From: CAMFTQ01 sp051881615
GTDB lineage: Bacteria > Bacillota > Clostridia > Oscillospirales > Acutalibacteraceae
Assembly: GCA_051881615.1 (NCBI GenBank)
Contig: JBJEQF010000026.1
Span: forward strand, 1-34,038
Length of the DNA stretch: 34,038 nucleotides
Direction: 5' to 3'
This document shows, piece after piece, positions 1 through 9,305 of the stretch; positions within the stretch are counted from its first letter, which is position 1; every line of letters starts with the position of its first letter. The notes beneath the pieces are model-generated. The model saw only the letters and a program-made list of their open reading frames with translations. It was not told where the DNA came from and did not search any database. The position numbers were made by a program, and so were the translations under genes.

Positions 1-31
1 CTATTCAGTTTTCCTCTAACGGGACGATAGC

Positions 32-2659
32 CTATCTTTGTTTAATAGCGGCCTGTGCAGCAGCAAGTCTTGCGATCGGAACTCTGAACGGTGAGCAAGA
101 TACATAGTCAAGACCAATCTTGTGGCAGAACTCAACTGATGACGGGTCGCCGCCGTGCTCGCCGCAGATACCGAGGTGCATCTCAGGACGAACTTCCTTG
201 CCAAGCTTAATAGCCATTTCCATAAGCTTGCCAACGCCTGTCTGGTCGAGCTTTGCAAACGGATCGTTCTCAAAGATCTTAGCGTCATAATATGCGTTGA
301 GGAACTTGCCTGCATCGTCACGTGAGAAGCCGTATGTCATCTGTGTAAGGTCGTTTGTACCGAAGCAGAAGAACTCAGCCTCTGTTGCAATCTCGTCAGC
401 TGTAAGAGCAGCACGTGGGATTTCGATCATTGTACCAACCTCGTACTTAAGCTCTACGCCTGCAGCAGCGATCTCAGCGTCAGCTGTTTCAACAACAACC
501 TTCTTAACATATTTTAATTCCTTTGTATCGCCAACAAGAGGAATCATAATCTCGGGAGCTACGTTCCAGTCAGGATGTGCCTTAGAAACGTTGATAGCAG
601 CGCGGATAACAGCAGCTGTCTGCATCTTTGCAATTTCAGGATATGTTACTGCAAGACGGCAGCCACGGTGACCCATCATCGGGTTGAACTCGTGGAGAGA
701 ATCAATGATAGCCTTAATCTCAGCAACTGTCTTGCCCTGAGTATTAGCTAACTTCTCAATATCAGCCTCGTCTGTAGGAACGAACTCATGGAGAGGAGGA
801 TCTAAGAATCTGATTGTTACAGGATTGCCCTCAAGTGCCTCGTAAAGAGCCTCGAAGTCGCCTTGCTGAACAGGAAGAATCTTAGCAAGAGCTGCTTCTC
901 TTTCTTCAACTGTGTCAGAGCAGATCATCTCACGGAAAGCGTCAATTCTGTCGCCCTCAAAGAACATATGCTCTGTACGGCAAAGACCGATACCCTCTGC
1001 GCCAAGCTCGCGAGCCTTTTTAGCGTCAGCCGGTGTATCTGCGTTTGTTCTAACCTTTAATACTCTGTATTTGTCAGCCCAAGACATAATTCTGCCGAAT
1101 TCGCCTGCGATTGTAGCGTCAACTGTCGGGATAATACCGTCATAGATGTTACCTGTTGAGCCGTCGATTGAAATGAAGTCGCCCTCGTGGTACTCCTTGC
1201 CTGCAAGCTTGAATACCTTGTTAGCCTCGTCCATCTGGATTTCTGAGCAGCCTGATACACAGCAAGTACCCATACCACGTGCAACAACGGCAGCGTGTGA
1301 TGTCATACCGCCTCTAACTGTGAGGATACCCTGTGAAGCCTTCATACCCTCGATGTCCTCAGGTGAGGTTTCAAGACGAACAAGAACAACCTTCTCGCCC
1401 TTAGCGTTCCACTCCTTAGCATCCTCTGCTGTAAATACGATTTTACCGCAAGCAGCACCGGGAGAAGCAGCCAGAGCCTTAGCAACAGGTGTAGAAGCCT
1501 TTAATGCCTTAGCGTCAAACTGTGGGTGTAAAAGTGTGTCAAGGTTACGTGGGTCGATCATAGCAACAGCCTCCTGCTCTGTAATCATACCCTCGTCAAC
1601 TAAATCGCAAGCGATCTTAAGAGCAGCCTGAGCTGTTCTCTTACCGTTACGTGTCTGGAGCATATAGAGCTTCTTATCCTCGATAGTAAACTCCATATCC
1701 TGCATATCTCTGTAGTGATTTTCAAGTGTAGAGCAGATACCAACGAACTGATCGTAAACCTCAGGCATAACCTCCTTGAGCTGATCAATCTTCTGTGGTG
1801 TACGTACACCTGCTACTACGTCCTCGCCCTGAGCGTTCATAAGGAACTCGCCCATTAAGTGCTTTTCACCTGTTGCAGGGTCACGTGTAAATGCAACGCC
1901 TGTGCCTGATGTGTCGCCCATATTACCGAATGCCATCATCTGAACGTTAACTGCAGTACCCCATGAGTAAGGAATATCGTTATCACGGCGATATACGTTA
2001 GCACGTGGGTTGTCCCATGAACGGAATACAGCCTTAACTGCGCCCATAAGCTGTTCCTTAGGATCAGTTGGGAAGTCAACGCCGATTTTCTCTTTATATT
2101 CTGCCTTAAACTGGTTAGCAAGCTCTTTTAAATCGTCAGCAGTAAGCTCAACGTCCTGTGTAACGCCCTTTTCTGCCTTCATCTTGTCGATAAGCTCTTC
2201 AAAGTATTTTTTGCCGACCTCCATAACAACGTCGGAATACATCTGAATAAATCTTCTGTAGCAGTCCCAAGCCCAACGTGGGTTGCCTGATTTTGCTGCA
2301 AGTGTGTCAACAACCTCTTCGTTAAGACCGAGGTTGAGGATAGTGTCCATCATACCGGGCATAGAAGCTCTGGCACCGGAACGTACAGAAACGAGAAGAG
2401 GATTTTCCTTATCACCGAACTTTTTGCCTGTGATTTCCTCCATCTTTTCAATGTACTCCATAATCTGACCCATGATTTCATCATTGATCTTTCTGCCGTC
2501 CTCATAATACTGAGTACAAGCCTCTGTTGTGATTGTGAAGCCCTGCGGAACAGGTAAGCCCAGAGAAGTCATTTCTGCTAAGTTTGCACCCTTACCGCCG
2601 AGAAGGTTACGCATTGTAGCATTACCCTCGCTAAATAAGTAGACCCATTTGTTTGCCAT
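32..2659 (-). CDS. ppdK: Pyruvate, phosphate dikinase
   Basis: Cytosolic enzyme interconverting ATP + phosphate + pyruvate with AMP + PPi + phosphoenolpyruvate. The 875-residue product has the full family length: an N-terminal ATP-grasp nucleotide-binding region (starts WVYLFSEGN, then GGKGANLAEM), a central swivelling domain with the phosphohistidine motif GGMTSHAAVVARG (His about residue 455), and a C-terminal PEP/pyruvate TIM barrel ending with LGICGEHGGDP (catalytic Cys about residue 832). The ATG at 2659 is preceded on the minus strand by AGGAGGT. It is divergent from the glmU-like gene and no operon partner is visible before the window edge. In anaerobes PPDK often acts in glycolysis in place of, or next to, pyruvate kinase; that role here is inference. 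Confidence 0.97.
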   Translation of the reverse strand: MANKWVYLFSEGNATMRNLLGGKGANLAEMTSLGLPVPQGFTITTEACTQYYEDGRKINDEIMGQIMEYIEKMEEITGKKFGDKENPLLVSVRSGARASMPGMMDTILNLGLNEEVVDTLAAKSGNPRWAWDCYRRFIQMYSDVVMEVGKKYFEELIDKMKAEKGVTQDVELTADDLKELANQFKAEYKEKIGVDFPTDPKEQLMGAVKAVFRSWDNPRANVYRRDNDIPYSWGTAVNVQMMAFGNMGDTSGTGVAFTRDPATGEKHLMGEFLMNAQGEDVVAGVRTPQKIDQLKEVMPEVYDQFVGICSTLENHYRDMQDMEFTIEDKKLYMLQTRNGKRTAQAALKIACDLVDEGMITEQEAVAMIDPRNLDTLLHPQFDAKALKASTPVAKALAASPGAACGKIVFTAEDAKEWNAKGEKVVLVRLETSPEDIEGMKASQGILTVRGGMTSHAAVVARGMGTCCVSGCSEIQMDEANKVFKLAGKEYHEGDFISIDGSTGNIYDGIIPTVDATIAGEFGRIMSWADKYRVLKVRTNADTPADAKKARELGAEGIGLCRTEHMFFEGDRIDAFREMICSDTVEEREAALAKILPVQQGDFEALYEALEGNPVTIRFLDPPLHEFVPTDEADIEKLANTQGKTVAEIKAIIDSLHEFNPMMGHRGCRLAVTYPEIAKMQTAAVIRAAINVSKAHPDWNVAPEIMIPLVGDTKELKYVKKVVVETADAEIAAAGVELKYEVGTMIEIPRAALTADEIATEAEFFCFGTNDLTQMTYGFSRDDAGKFLNAYYDAKIFENDPFAKLDQTGVGKLMEMAIKLGKEVRPEMHLGICGEHGGDPSSVEFCHKIGLDYVSCSPFRVPIARLAAAQAAIKQR

Positions 2660-2738
2660 GTTTTATTTACCTCCTATAATTGTTTGAAAAACAAGACACA
2701 ATGACCTTATTTACAATCAGCATATCATGCTCGCATAG

Positions 2739-2767
2739 ATTATAACAAATTTGTAAGAAAATTTCTA
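2739..2767 (-). promoter_or_regulatory. Candidate ppdK promoter
   Basis: Read on the minus strand: -35-like TAGAAA (2762-2767), 17-base spacer, -10 TATAAT (2739-2744), leaving a leader of about 70 bases before the ATG. The -35 is weak. The 305-base gap 2660-2964 between the divergent genes is very AT-rich and holds only promoter-like sequence and the two ribosome binding sites. Confidence 0.4.
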
Positions 2768-2881
2768 TATTTTTTCTCAATTTTTTTTGATAAAAATTTA
2801 CCGACATTTAAAAAGAATTTATGATTATATTGTATAAAATGTTTAAATTGTAAAAAAATGGACAAAAAACAAAAAATGTTC

Positions 2882-2909
2882 TTGAAAAAACAGCAAAATG
2901 TGAGATAAT
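2882..2909 (+). promoter_or_regulatory. Candidate promoter of the glmU-like gene
   Basis: TTGAAA (2882-2887), 16-base spacer, GATAAT (2904-2909), about 55 bases upstream of the ATG. TAATAT at 2906-2911 with an 18-base spacer is an alternative -10. Confidence 0.4.
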
Positions 2910-2964
2910 ATATATTGTATATTTCTCAGAACTTTTCCATTTAAGCAGATAAGGAGATAAACGT

Positions 2965-3714
2965 ATGGGCAGCTGTGCTGTTATCCTTGCCGGCGGCGAG
3001 GGCAAAAGAATGAAATCGGACAAGCCGAAAACCTTAAGCCTTGTTCTTGACAAGCCAATGCTCCGCTGGGTAATCGACTCGGTAAGAGAAGCGGGCATTG
3101 AAAAAATCTGCGTTGTCAAGGGCTACAAAAAAGAGTGCATTGACGAGTACCTTGCGCAGTCGGGACTTGAAAACATTTCAACTGTTTTTCAGGCTGAAAG
3201 GCTCGGCACAGGTCACGCCGTTATGATGGCAAAGGACTTTTTAAAGGAAAATAAGGGTGACGTTGTAATTTTAAACGGTGACGCTCCCTTTATGGACAGC
3301 GACACAATAAAGCAGTCGCTTGCAAAGCATAAGGAAGAAAAAAACAGCGCAACCGTAATTTCTGCAAGGGTAGCTGACCCTACAGGCTACGGCAGAATTG
3401 TAAGAGATGAAAACGGCGCATTAAAGGCAATAGTCGAGCAGAAGGACGCCGACGATGAAATACTTAAAATCAACGAGGTGAATTCGGGCGGCTATTGGTT
3501 TGATACTGAAAGACTGCTGTCTGTTCTTGACAATATCACGGCAGAAAATAACGCACGTGAGTATTACCTGCCCGACGCACTCAAACTGTTACTGATGAAG
3601 GGCGACAATGTAGGCGCATATACGGCAAGGTCGTCAGATACGGTGCTCGGCGCAAACGACCCTGCACAGCTTGCACAGTTAAACGAAATCGCAGCAGCAA
3701 AGGGTTACAAATAA
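2965..3714 (+). CDS. GlmU-type uridylyltransferase domain protein, without the acetyltransferase domain
   Basis: The 249 residues match the N-terminal pyrophosphorylase half of GlmU, which makes UDP-GlcNAc from UTP and GlcNAc-1-P. Visible motifs in order: LAGGEGKRMKS near residue 8 with the following KPKTL, QAERLGTGHAV, LNGDAPF, TGYGRIV, AIVEQKDA, NEVNSGGYWF and NAREYYLPD. The protein stops at VLGANDPAQLAQLNEIA, where bifunctional GlmU (about 450 residues) enters the left-handed beta-helix, so the GlcN-1-P acetyltransferase half is absent. The downstream 130 bases carry no remnant of it. The ATG at 2965 has AAGGAG upstream. It sits before prs, the canonical Firmicute glmU position, which supports origin from glmU rather than from an unrelated sugar nucleotidyltransferase. 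Confidence 0.85.
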   Translation: MGSCAVILAGGEGKRMKSDKPKTLSLVLDKPMLRWVIDSVREAGIEKICVVKGYKKECIDEYLAQSGLENISTVFQAERLGTGHAVMMAKDFLKENKGDVVILNGDAPFMDSDTIKQSLAKHKEEKNSATVISARVADPTGYGRIVRDENGALKAIVEQKDADDEILKINEVNSGGYWFDTERLLSVLDNITAENNAREYYLPDALKLLLMKGDNVGAYTARSSDTVLGANDPAQLAQLNEIAAAKGYK

Positions 3715-3788
3715 GCTATCACACTAAAACATTTTTATCCAATTTTTACGAAATTTGAGTTGTTCTTATTTTGTTCATATTTTTGTTG

Positions 3789-3794
3789 TATAAT
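3789..3794 (+). promoter_or_regulatory. Candidate -10 box for prs
   Basis: A perfect TATAAT lies 52 bases upstream of the prs ATG. No good -35 is seen at 16-18 bases, so either transcription starts weakly here or prs relies on read-through from the preceding gene. Confidence 0.3.
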
Positions 3795-3846
3795 ACAGCA
3801 TTGTTTGACATTAAATGATAAATTTATTGCAAAAGGGGATTTGAAA

Positions 3847-4809
3847 ATGAATTTTCACGGTAAAGACATCAAAATTTTCGCCGGCAGCTCCAACAAGGAA
3901 GTAGCTCAGGGTATTGCAGGCTGTCTTGGCTTGCAGCTCGGCAAGGGCGACTGCACAAAGTTCAGCGACGGTGAAATTGCAGTTTCACTGCACGAGTCCG
4001 TAAGAGGAAGCGACTGCTTTATTGTTCAGTCAACCTGCGCTCCCGTAAACGACAATCTGATGGAAATGCTCATTATGATTGACGCTATGAAACGTGCTTC
4101 TGCTGCCAGAATTACAGTAGTTATGCCATACTTCGGCTATGCAAGACAGGACAGAAAGGCCAAGGCTCGTGATCCGATTTCAGCAAAGCTCTGCGCTGAC
4201 ATCATCACAGCAGCAGGCGCTGACCGTGTTCTTACAATGGATTTACACGCAAACCAGATTCAGGGCTTTTTCAATATCCCCGTTGACCATCTTCTGGGCG
4301 CACCGCTTCTTGCAGCTCATATGAGAGAGAAAATTGCAGGCAACGCAGACGATTATGTGGTAGTTTCTCCCGACTTGGGTTCTGTTACACGTGCAAGAAA
4401 CTTTGCGGCTAAAATCGGCTGCTCAATGGCTATCATTGACAAGCGCAGACAAAGAGCAAACGTTTCTGAGGTAATGAACATCATCGGTGACGCAAACGGC
4501 AAAAAGGTTATCCTTGTTGACGATATGATCGACACAGCAGGTACACTCTGCAACGCAGCCGAGGCTATCGTAGAAAAGGGCGGCGCAACAGAGGTTTACG
4601 CCTGTGCAACTCACGCTGTTCTGTCAGGTCCTGCTATCGAGAGAATCAAAAACAGCGTAATCAAAGAGGTTATCCTGCTTGATACAGTGCCGATTAAGGA
4701 AGAAAATATGCTCGACAAGTTCACAATTCTCCCGGTAGCTCCCGTATTCGCAGAGGCTATCGAAAGAGTTTACGAGGACAAGCCTTTCACACCGAGATTC
4801 GGAAGCTGA
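3847..4809 (+). CDS. prs: Ribose-phosphate pyrophosphokinase (PRPP synthetase)
   Basis: Makes PRPP from ribose 5-phosphate and ATP for nucleotide, NAD, His and Trp synthesis. The 320-residue protein has the class I layout: N-terminal KIFAGSSN and KFSDGEI, the MPYFGYARQDRK flexible-loop region, DLHANQIQGFF, VVSPDLGSVTRAR, and the PRPP-binding loop VILVDDMIDTAGT. The open frame runs further upstream, but ATG 3847 is chosen because AAAAGGGG lies just before it and homologues start at this point. Next to a glmU-type gene upstream and pth-mfd downstream, as in Bacillus. Confidence 0.97.
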   Translation: MNFHGKDIKIFAGSSNKEVAQGIAGCLGLQLGKGDCTKFSDGEIAVSLHESVRGSDCFIVQSTCAPVNDNLMEMLIMIDAMKRASAARITVVMPYFGYARQDRKAKARDPISAKLCADIITAAGADRVLTMDLHANQIQGFFNIPVDHLLGAPLLAAHMREKIAGNADDYVVVSPDLGSVTRARNFAAKIGCSMAIIDKRRQRANVSEVMNIIGDANGKKVILVDDMIDTAGTLCNAAEAIVEKGGATEVYACATHAVLSGPAIERIKNSVIKEVILLDTVPIKEENMLDKFTILPVAPVFAEAIERVYEDKPFTPRFGS

Positions 4810-4832
4810 TTTTAAATTAAATAGTATCAGAC

Positions 4833-4862
4833 AAGGGGTATACAGCCGTATGCCCCTTTTGT
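4833..4862 (+). terminator. Intrinsic terminator after prs
   Basis: An 11-bp stem (4833-4843 with 4848-4858, one T-G wobble) and an AGCC loop, followed by a T-rich tail. It separates prs from pth. Confidence 0.75.
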
Positions 4863-4915
4863 GTCTATGCGTATTATTTTTTGAGTTTTGAATAACATAA
4901 AAAGAGGTGAGCTAT

Positions 4916-5509
4916 ATGTTCGGAAGAAACAAAACAGGCGGCGCTGTCGATTATATAATAGTCGGTCTTGGAAATCCCGACAAAAAGTATGAAATCACAC
5001 GTCACAACGCAGGCTTTATAACAGCCGATATTATTGCAGATAAATACGACTGCAAAATAAACAAGGTAAAATTCAAGTCGCTTGTGGGCGAATGCAGAAT
5101 AAACGGCAAAAGAGTTCTTATAATGAAGCCGTCAACATATATGAATAACAGCGGTCAGGCTGTTGTTGAAGCGATGAATTTTTACAAGCTGCCGGCAGAA
5201 AACGTCATTGTGATTTTTGACGATATTTCACTTGATGTCGGAAAGCTAAGGATTCGCAAAAAGGGCAGTGACGGCGGTCAGAAGGGTATGAGAAGCATTA
5301 TTTACCTAAGCGGTAAGGACACATTCCCGCGCATAAAAATAGGAATAGGCGCAAAGCCGAATCCCGAATGGGAGCTTGCCGACTGGGTGCTGTCAAAATT
5401 TACTCCAAAGGAGCTTGAAGAGATTAAAGCCGCCGCAGAAAATGCCTTGGGCGCTGTTGAGCTTATGGTGAACGGCGAAACAGACAAGGCTATGAACAGG
5501 TATAACTGA
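4916..5509 (+). CDS. pth: Peptidyl-tRNA hydrolase
   Basis: Releases tRNA from prematurely dropped peptidyl-tRNAs. The product is 197 residues, normal for bacterial Pth. Visible motifs: IVGLGNPDKKYEITRHNAGF with the catalytic His at residue 30, KPSTYMNNSG, IVIFDDISLDVGKLRIR and GSDGGQKGMRSI. A GTG at 4907 is in frame, but it overlaps the ribosome binding site AAAGAGGTGA (4901-4910); that site serves ATG 4916. The stop lies one base before the mfd ATG, so the two genes are almost certainly cotranscribed, as in many Firmicutes. Confidence 0.96.
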   Translation: MFGRNKTGGAVDYIIVGLGNPDKKYEITRHNAGFITADIIADKYDCKINKVKFKSLVGECRINGKRVLIMKPSTYMNNSGQAVVEAMNFYKLPAENVIVIFDDISLDVGKLRIRKKGSDGGQKGMRSIIYLSGKDTFPRIKIGIGAKPNPEWELADWVLSKFTPKELEEIKAAAENALGAVELMVNGETDKAMNRYN

Positions 5510-5510
5510 T

Positions 5511-8500
5511 ATGGAATTTTTAACCGACGCATTACTAAAACTTGAGCAGTTCAAAAAGCTCAACAGTGCGCTTAAAAGAAACGTCACTGTTGCGGCAAGC
5601 GGACTTTCACAGGTACACAAAGCAAATATAATTTCTTCGCTCTGTCATCTTAACAATGTCAGAGCCTTTTGTGTTGCCGCCGATGAGCAGGAGGCGCAAA
5701 GACTTTGCAACGACCTGTGTTCAATGGGCAGAAAAGCATATGTTTACCCTGCAAAGGACTTTATCTTTCGTGATGTAAGCGGCAGGTCGCACGAATATGA
5801 GCATCAGCGGCTCAATGTTCTGCTCAAAATGCTAAGCGGAGATTATGACGTGATAATAGGCTGTATTGACGGTGCCTGTCAGTACACAATTCCGCCCGAA
5901 ACACTGAAAAGCGCAGAGCTGACGCTATGTCAGGGTATGTCCGTACCGCTTGAAAGGTGCGTAAAAACGCTTACTCTGCTCGGCTATGAACGGTATGATC
6001 AGGTTGACGGCTGCGGACAGTTTGCAGTACGTGGCGGAATTTTAGACTTTTTTATGCCCGACAGTGAAAATCCCGTTCGTGCAGAGTTCTGGGGCGATGA
6101 AATCGACAGCCTGAATTACTTTGATATAGAAACACAGCGCAGAACAGAGCCGGCAGAGAAGATAATTTTGTCACCGTCAAGCGAAATCATAATTGAGGAC
6201 AAAACGGCACTTGCAGAAAAAATCGAGAAAAAAGCGTCGCTTCTTCGCTCAAAAAATGCTCAGAAGGCAAAAGAAATATTATACAGAGAGGCAGAGCTGT
6301 TAAGATCGGGTGCAACGCTTTCTAATACAGATAAATTCATAGGTCTTGTTTACGAAAAGCCTGCCACCGTTTTTGATTATCTTGACAAAAACAGCCTGAT
6401 TTTTGTATCGGAGCATATAAAGGTAAACGAAAGAGTAAAATCGTGTGATTTTCAGTACGAACAGGATATGAAGGACTACTTTGCAGACGGCATACTCTGC
6501 CGTGGCTTTGAAACATTCTCAATACCCTTTACCGATTTTGAGGAGCTTTTGAAGTCGCACAGAAGTATATTTATCGAAAACTTTCTGCAAAGCGGTATAA
6601 GCGTACCTATTGACGATATTTTTAACTTTACCGCAAAGCAGTCGTCACCCTGGAACGGCTCTTTAAGCGTGCTGTGCGAGGATTTAGCAAGTATAGTGAC
6701 GGACAAAAGCTGTATAGTAATCCTGTCGGGAACAGAAAAGGCGGCTGCAAATCTTGCCGATAATCTTAATGAAAAAGGCTACAAGGCACAGCTTGTAACG
6801 CACCTTGAAAAAATTACCAAGGGCGGTCTTTATGTTATGCCGGGCAGTCTAAGTGCCGGTCTTGAATACCCCGGCGCAGACTTCTACCTTATCTCACATT
6901 CGCTTACAACATATATTCCTAAGAAAAGCCGAAAAAGAAATAAAAACAGTCAGGAAATCTACAGCCTTTCTGAGCTTACAGTCGGAGATTATGTTGTTCA
7001 CTCAACGCACGGCATAGGACTTTACGGCGGTATCAAAAAGCTTGAAATTCAGGGCGTTACAAAGGACTATATAAAAATAGAATACGCAAAGGGCGATTTA
7101 CTATATGTGCCTGTCACACAGCTTGACCTTGTTGCAAAGTATATAGGACCTCGTGACAACACCCACATAAAGCTCAACCGCTTAGGCTCGGGCGACTGGC
7201 AAAAGTCAAAAACACGTGTAAAGTCCTCTGTAAAGGATATCGCAAAGGAGCTTATCGCACTTTACGCACAGAGAATGAGAGAAAAGGGCTTTGCCTTTTC
7301 GGGAGATACAGAGTGGCAGCATGATTTTGAGTGCAGCTTTGAATTTGAAGAAACGCCCGACCAGCTCCGCTGTATACAGGAAATTAAGTCGGATATGCAG
7401 CGGCCTGTGCCTATGGACAGACTGCTCTGCGGTGACGTAGGCTTCGGCAAAACAGAGGTAGCACTTCGTGCCGCCTTTAAGTGCGTAACCGATTCAAAGC
7501 AGTGCGCACTGCTCTGCCCGACAACAATACTTGCGTGGCAGCATTACCAGACGGTCTGCCGTAGGTTTGACAGCTACCCCATACGTGTTGAGGTGCTGTC
7601 AAGATTTCGCAGTGCAAAGCAGCAAAAGGAAATTATAAAAAAGCTCAAGCAGGGCGAAATTGATATGATAGTCGGCACACACCGCCTTGTTCAGAAGGAT
7701 ATAGAATTTCGTGACTTAGGACTTGTAATCATTGACGAGGAACAGCGCTTCGGCGTAGCACAAAAGGAGCATTTAAAGGAGCTGAGAAAAAACGTTGACG
7801 TACTCACGCTCTCCGCAACACCTATCCCCAGAACGCTCAATATGGCACTAAGCGGAATACGTGATATGTCGGTAATTGAAGAAGCACCGCAGAACAGACA
7901 CCCTGTTCAGTCATACGTGCTTGAACACGACACAGCGGTAATCAACGAGGCTATCAGGCGTGAGCTAAGACGAGGGGGACAGGTGTTCTATCTGCACAAC
8001 GATGTGGCAAGCATACAGTCCTGCGCTTCAAGAATACAGCAAGCAATCCCCGAGGCAAGCATAGGCATAGGCCACGGCAAAATGACAGAAGGCGAGCTGT
8101 CAGACGTATGGCGACAGATGCTTGAGCAGGAAATAAACGTCTTTGTCTGCACTACTATAATAGAAACAGGAATTGATATCCCGAACGCAAACACGCTGAT
8201 TATAGAAAATGCCGACAAAATGGGACTTTCACAGCTTCACCAGCTAAGGGGCAGAGTAGGTAGAAGCTCAAGACGTGCATATGCGTATTTCACCTTCCCA
8301 AAGGGCAAGGTGCTGTCAGATATTTCACAAAAAAGGCTTACGGCTATCCGTGAATTTACGGAGTTTGGCTCAGGCTTTAAGATTGCGATGCGTGATTTAG
8401 AGCTTAGAGGTGCAGGCAATATAATCGGCGCACAGCAGCACGGACAAATGCAGGATGTAGGCTACGATATGTACCTGAAGCTCTTAAATGACGCAGTAGC

Positions 8501-8951
8501 AGAGGAAAAGGGCGAAAAAACAACATCAGCCGACAACGATTGCCTGATTGATATCGCAGTTGAAGCGCATATCCCCGAAAGCTATATTGAAAACACATCT
8601 CAGCGGCTCGACGTTTACAGACGAATAGCCGATATCCGCACAAAGGAGGACAGCATTGACGTAATAGACGAGCTTATCGACCGCTTCGGCGAGGTTCCGC
8701 CGTCTGTGCTCGGACTTGTCGATATTGCACTTGTCAGAAATAAGGCGAGCAGTGCAGGAATTTATGAAATCAGGCAAAGCGATACATCAATGCTTTTATA
8801 TCTAAATGACGCAAAATCTGCCGCCGCAGGCGAGATTATTTCAAAATTTAAGGGCAACGCACTTTTAAGCGCCGCCAAAAAGCCGTATATAGCGGTGAAA
8901 TTTCCCAAAACAATAAAACCGCTTGAAGCGTTAAAACAGATTTTTGAGTAG
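5511..8951 (+). CDS. mfd: Transcription-repair coupling factor
   Basis: Superfamily 2 translocase that removes RNA polymerase stalled at DNA lesions and recruits the Uvr repair system. The 1146 residues carry the whole architecture: an N-terminal UvrB-like region (ASGLSQVHKANI; GGILDFFMP), the RNA-polymerase-interacting domain (LTVGDYVVHSTHGIGLYGG, about residues 488-506), the helicase core with Walker A GDVGFGKTEVA near residue 641 and DEEQ near 742, the translocation region with QLRGRVGRSSRRAYAYF, and a C-terminal TRCF domain (VEAHIPESYI, SQRLDVYRRIA). It follows pth by one base. No frameshift or missing motif was noticed. Confidence 0.98.
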   Translation: MEFLTDALLKLEQFKKLNSALKRNVTVAASGLSQVHKANIISSLCHLNNVRAFCVAADEQEAQRLCNDLCSMGRKAYVYPAKDFIFRDVSGRSHEYEHQRLNVLLKMLSGDYDVIIGCIDGACQYTIPPETLKSAELTLCQGMSVPLERCVKTLTLLGYERYDQVDGCGQFAVRGGILDFFMPDSENPVRAEFWGDEIDSLNYFDIETQRRTEPAEKIILSPSSEIIIEDKTALAEKIEKKASLLRSKNAQKAKEILYREAELLRSGATLSNTDKFIGLVYEKPATVFDYLDKNSLIFVSEHIKVNERVKSCDFQYEQDMKDYFADGILCRGFETFSIPFTDFEELLKSHRSIFIENFLQSGISVPIDDIFNFTAKQSSPWNGSLSVLCEDLASIVTDKSCIVILSGTEKAAANLADNLNEKGYKAQLVTHLEKITKGGLYVMPGSLSAGLEYPGADFYLISHSLTTYIPKKSRKRNKNSQEIYSLSELTVGDYVVHSTHGIGLYGGIKKLEIQGVTKDYIKIEYAKGDLLYVPVTQLDLVAKYIGPRDNTHIKLNRLGSGDWQKSKTRVKSSVKDIAKELIALYAQRMREKGFAFSGDTEWQHDFECSFEFEETPDQLRCIQEIKSDMQRPVPMDRLLCGDVGFGKTEVALRAAFKCVTDSKQCALLCPTTILAWQHYQTVCRRFDSYPIRVEVLSRFRSAKQQKEIIKKLKQGEIDMIVGTHRLVQKDIEFRDLGLVIIDEEQRFGVAQKEHLKELRKNVDVLTLSATPIPRTLNMALSGIRDMSVIEEAPQNRHPVQSYVLEHDTAVINEAIRRELRRGGQVFYLHNDVASIQSCASRIQQAIPEASIGIGHGKMTEGELSDVWRQMLEQEINVFVCTTIIETGIDIPNANTLIIENADKMGLSQLHQLRGRVGRSSRRAYAYFTFPKGKVLSDISQKRLTAIREFTEFGSGFKIAMRDLELRGAGNIIGAQQHGQMQDVGYDMYLKLLNDAVAEEKGEKTTSADNDCLIDIAVEAHIPESYIENTSQRLDVYRRIADIRTKEDSIDVIDELIDRFGEVPPSVLGLVDIALVRNKASSAGIYEIRQSDTSMLLYLNDAKSAAAGEIISKFKGNALLSAAKKPYIAVKFPKTIKPLEALKQIFE

Positions 8952-8969
8952 CATTCGGAGTGAAGGAGT

Positions 8970-9161
8970 ATGGAACGTTTAAACGCCTTTGAAAAAATGC
9001 TTTCCGATATTCAGAAAAATTATGAAACAGAAAAATCAATTATGGATAATCTGAAAGATGAGGGTAAGGATAAAACCGCTACCTACAAGCAGTATATGGG
9101 CAACAGGCTTGTGTACAGCAGAATACTCTTACTCTACAAACAGTACGGACTTATTGAATAA
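8970..9161 (+). CDS. Small hypothetical protein following mfd
   Basis: A 63-residue, charged, mostly helical protein (starts MERLNAFEKMLSDIQ) with no signal peptide, membrane segment or cysteine. It ends 18 bases downstream of mfd and probably shares its transcript. GGAGTG at 8957-8962 is a plausibly spaced ribosome binding site; the nearer AAGGAG is too close to the ATG to serve it. Repeated Lys/Glu/Tyr and the KQYMGNRLVYSRILLLYKQY segment suggest an amphipathic helical bundle. I do not recognise the family, and no function is assigned. Confidence 0.6.
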   Translation: MERLNAFEKMLSDIQKNYETEKSIMDNLKDEGKDKTATYKQYMGNRLVYSRILLLYKQYGLIE

Positions 9162-9224
9162 GGCGGTAAAAACAGCTTTATTACAATTATTTTCACCAAA
9201 TCACAGTAAATTTTTGCAGAAATA

Positions 9225-9253
9225 TAGACATTTTGAAAAATATTGTGTATAAT
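9225..9253 (+). promoter_or_regulatory. Promoter of the lipoprotein gene
   Basis: TAGACA (9225-9230), 17-base spacer, TATAAT (9248-9253), 52 bases upstream of the ATG. Only one mismatch to the vegetative consensus. Confidence 0.6.
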
Positions 9254-9305
9254 CAAAAGGAACGCATTATTTTTTCATTATTTTATATCAAGGACGGTAA
9301 ATAAA

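Noticed and set aside
1146..1631. Plus-strand open frame of 161 codons opposite ppdK
   Set aside because: Shadow of a highly conserved enzyme gene; low-complexity composition and no plausible initiation site.
4907..4915. GTG start giving a pth product three residues longer
   Set aside because: The GTG is part of the ribosome binding site AAAGAGGTGA that serves ATG 4916.
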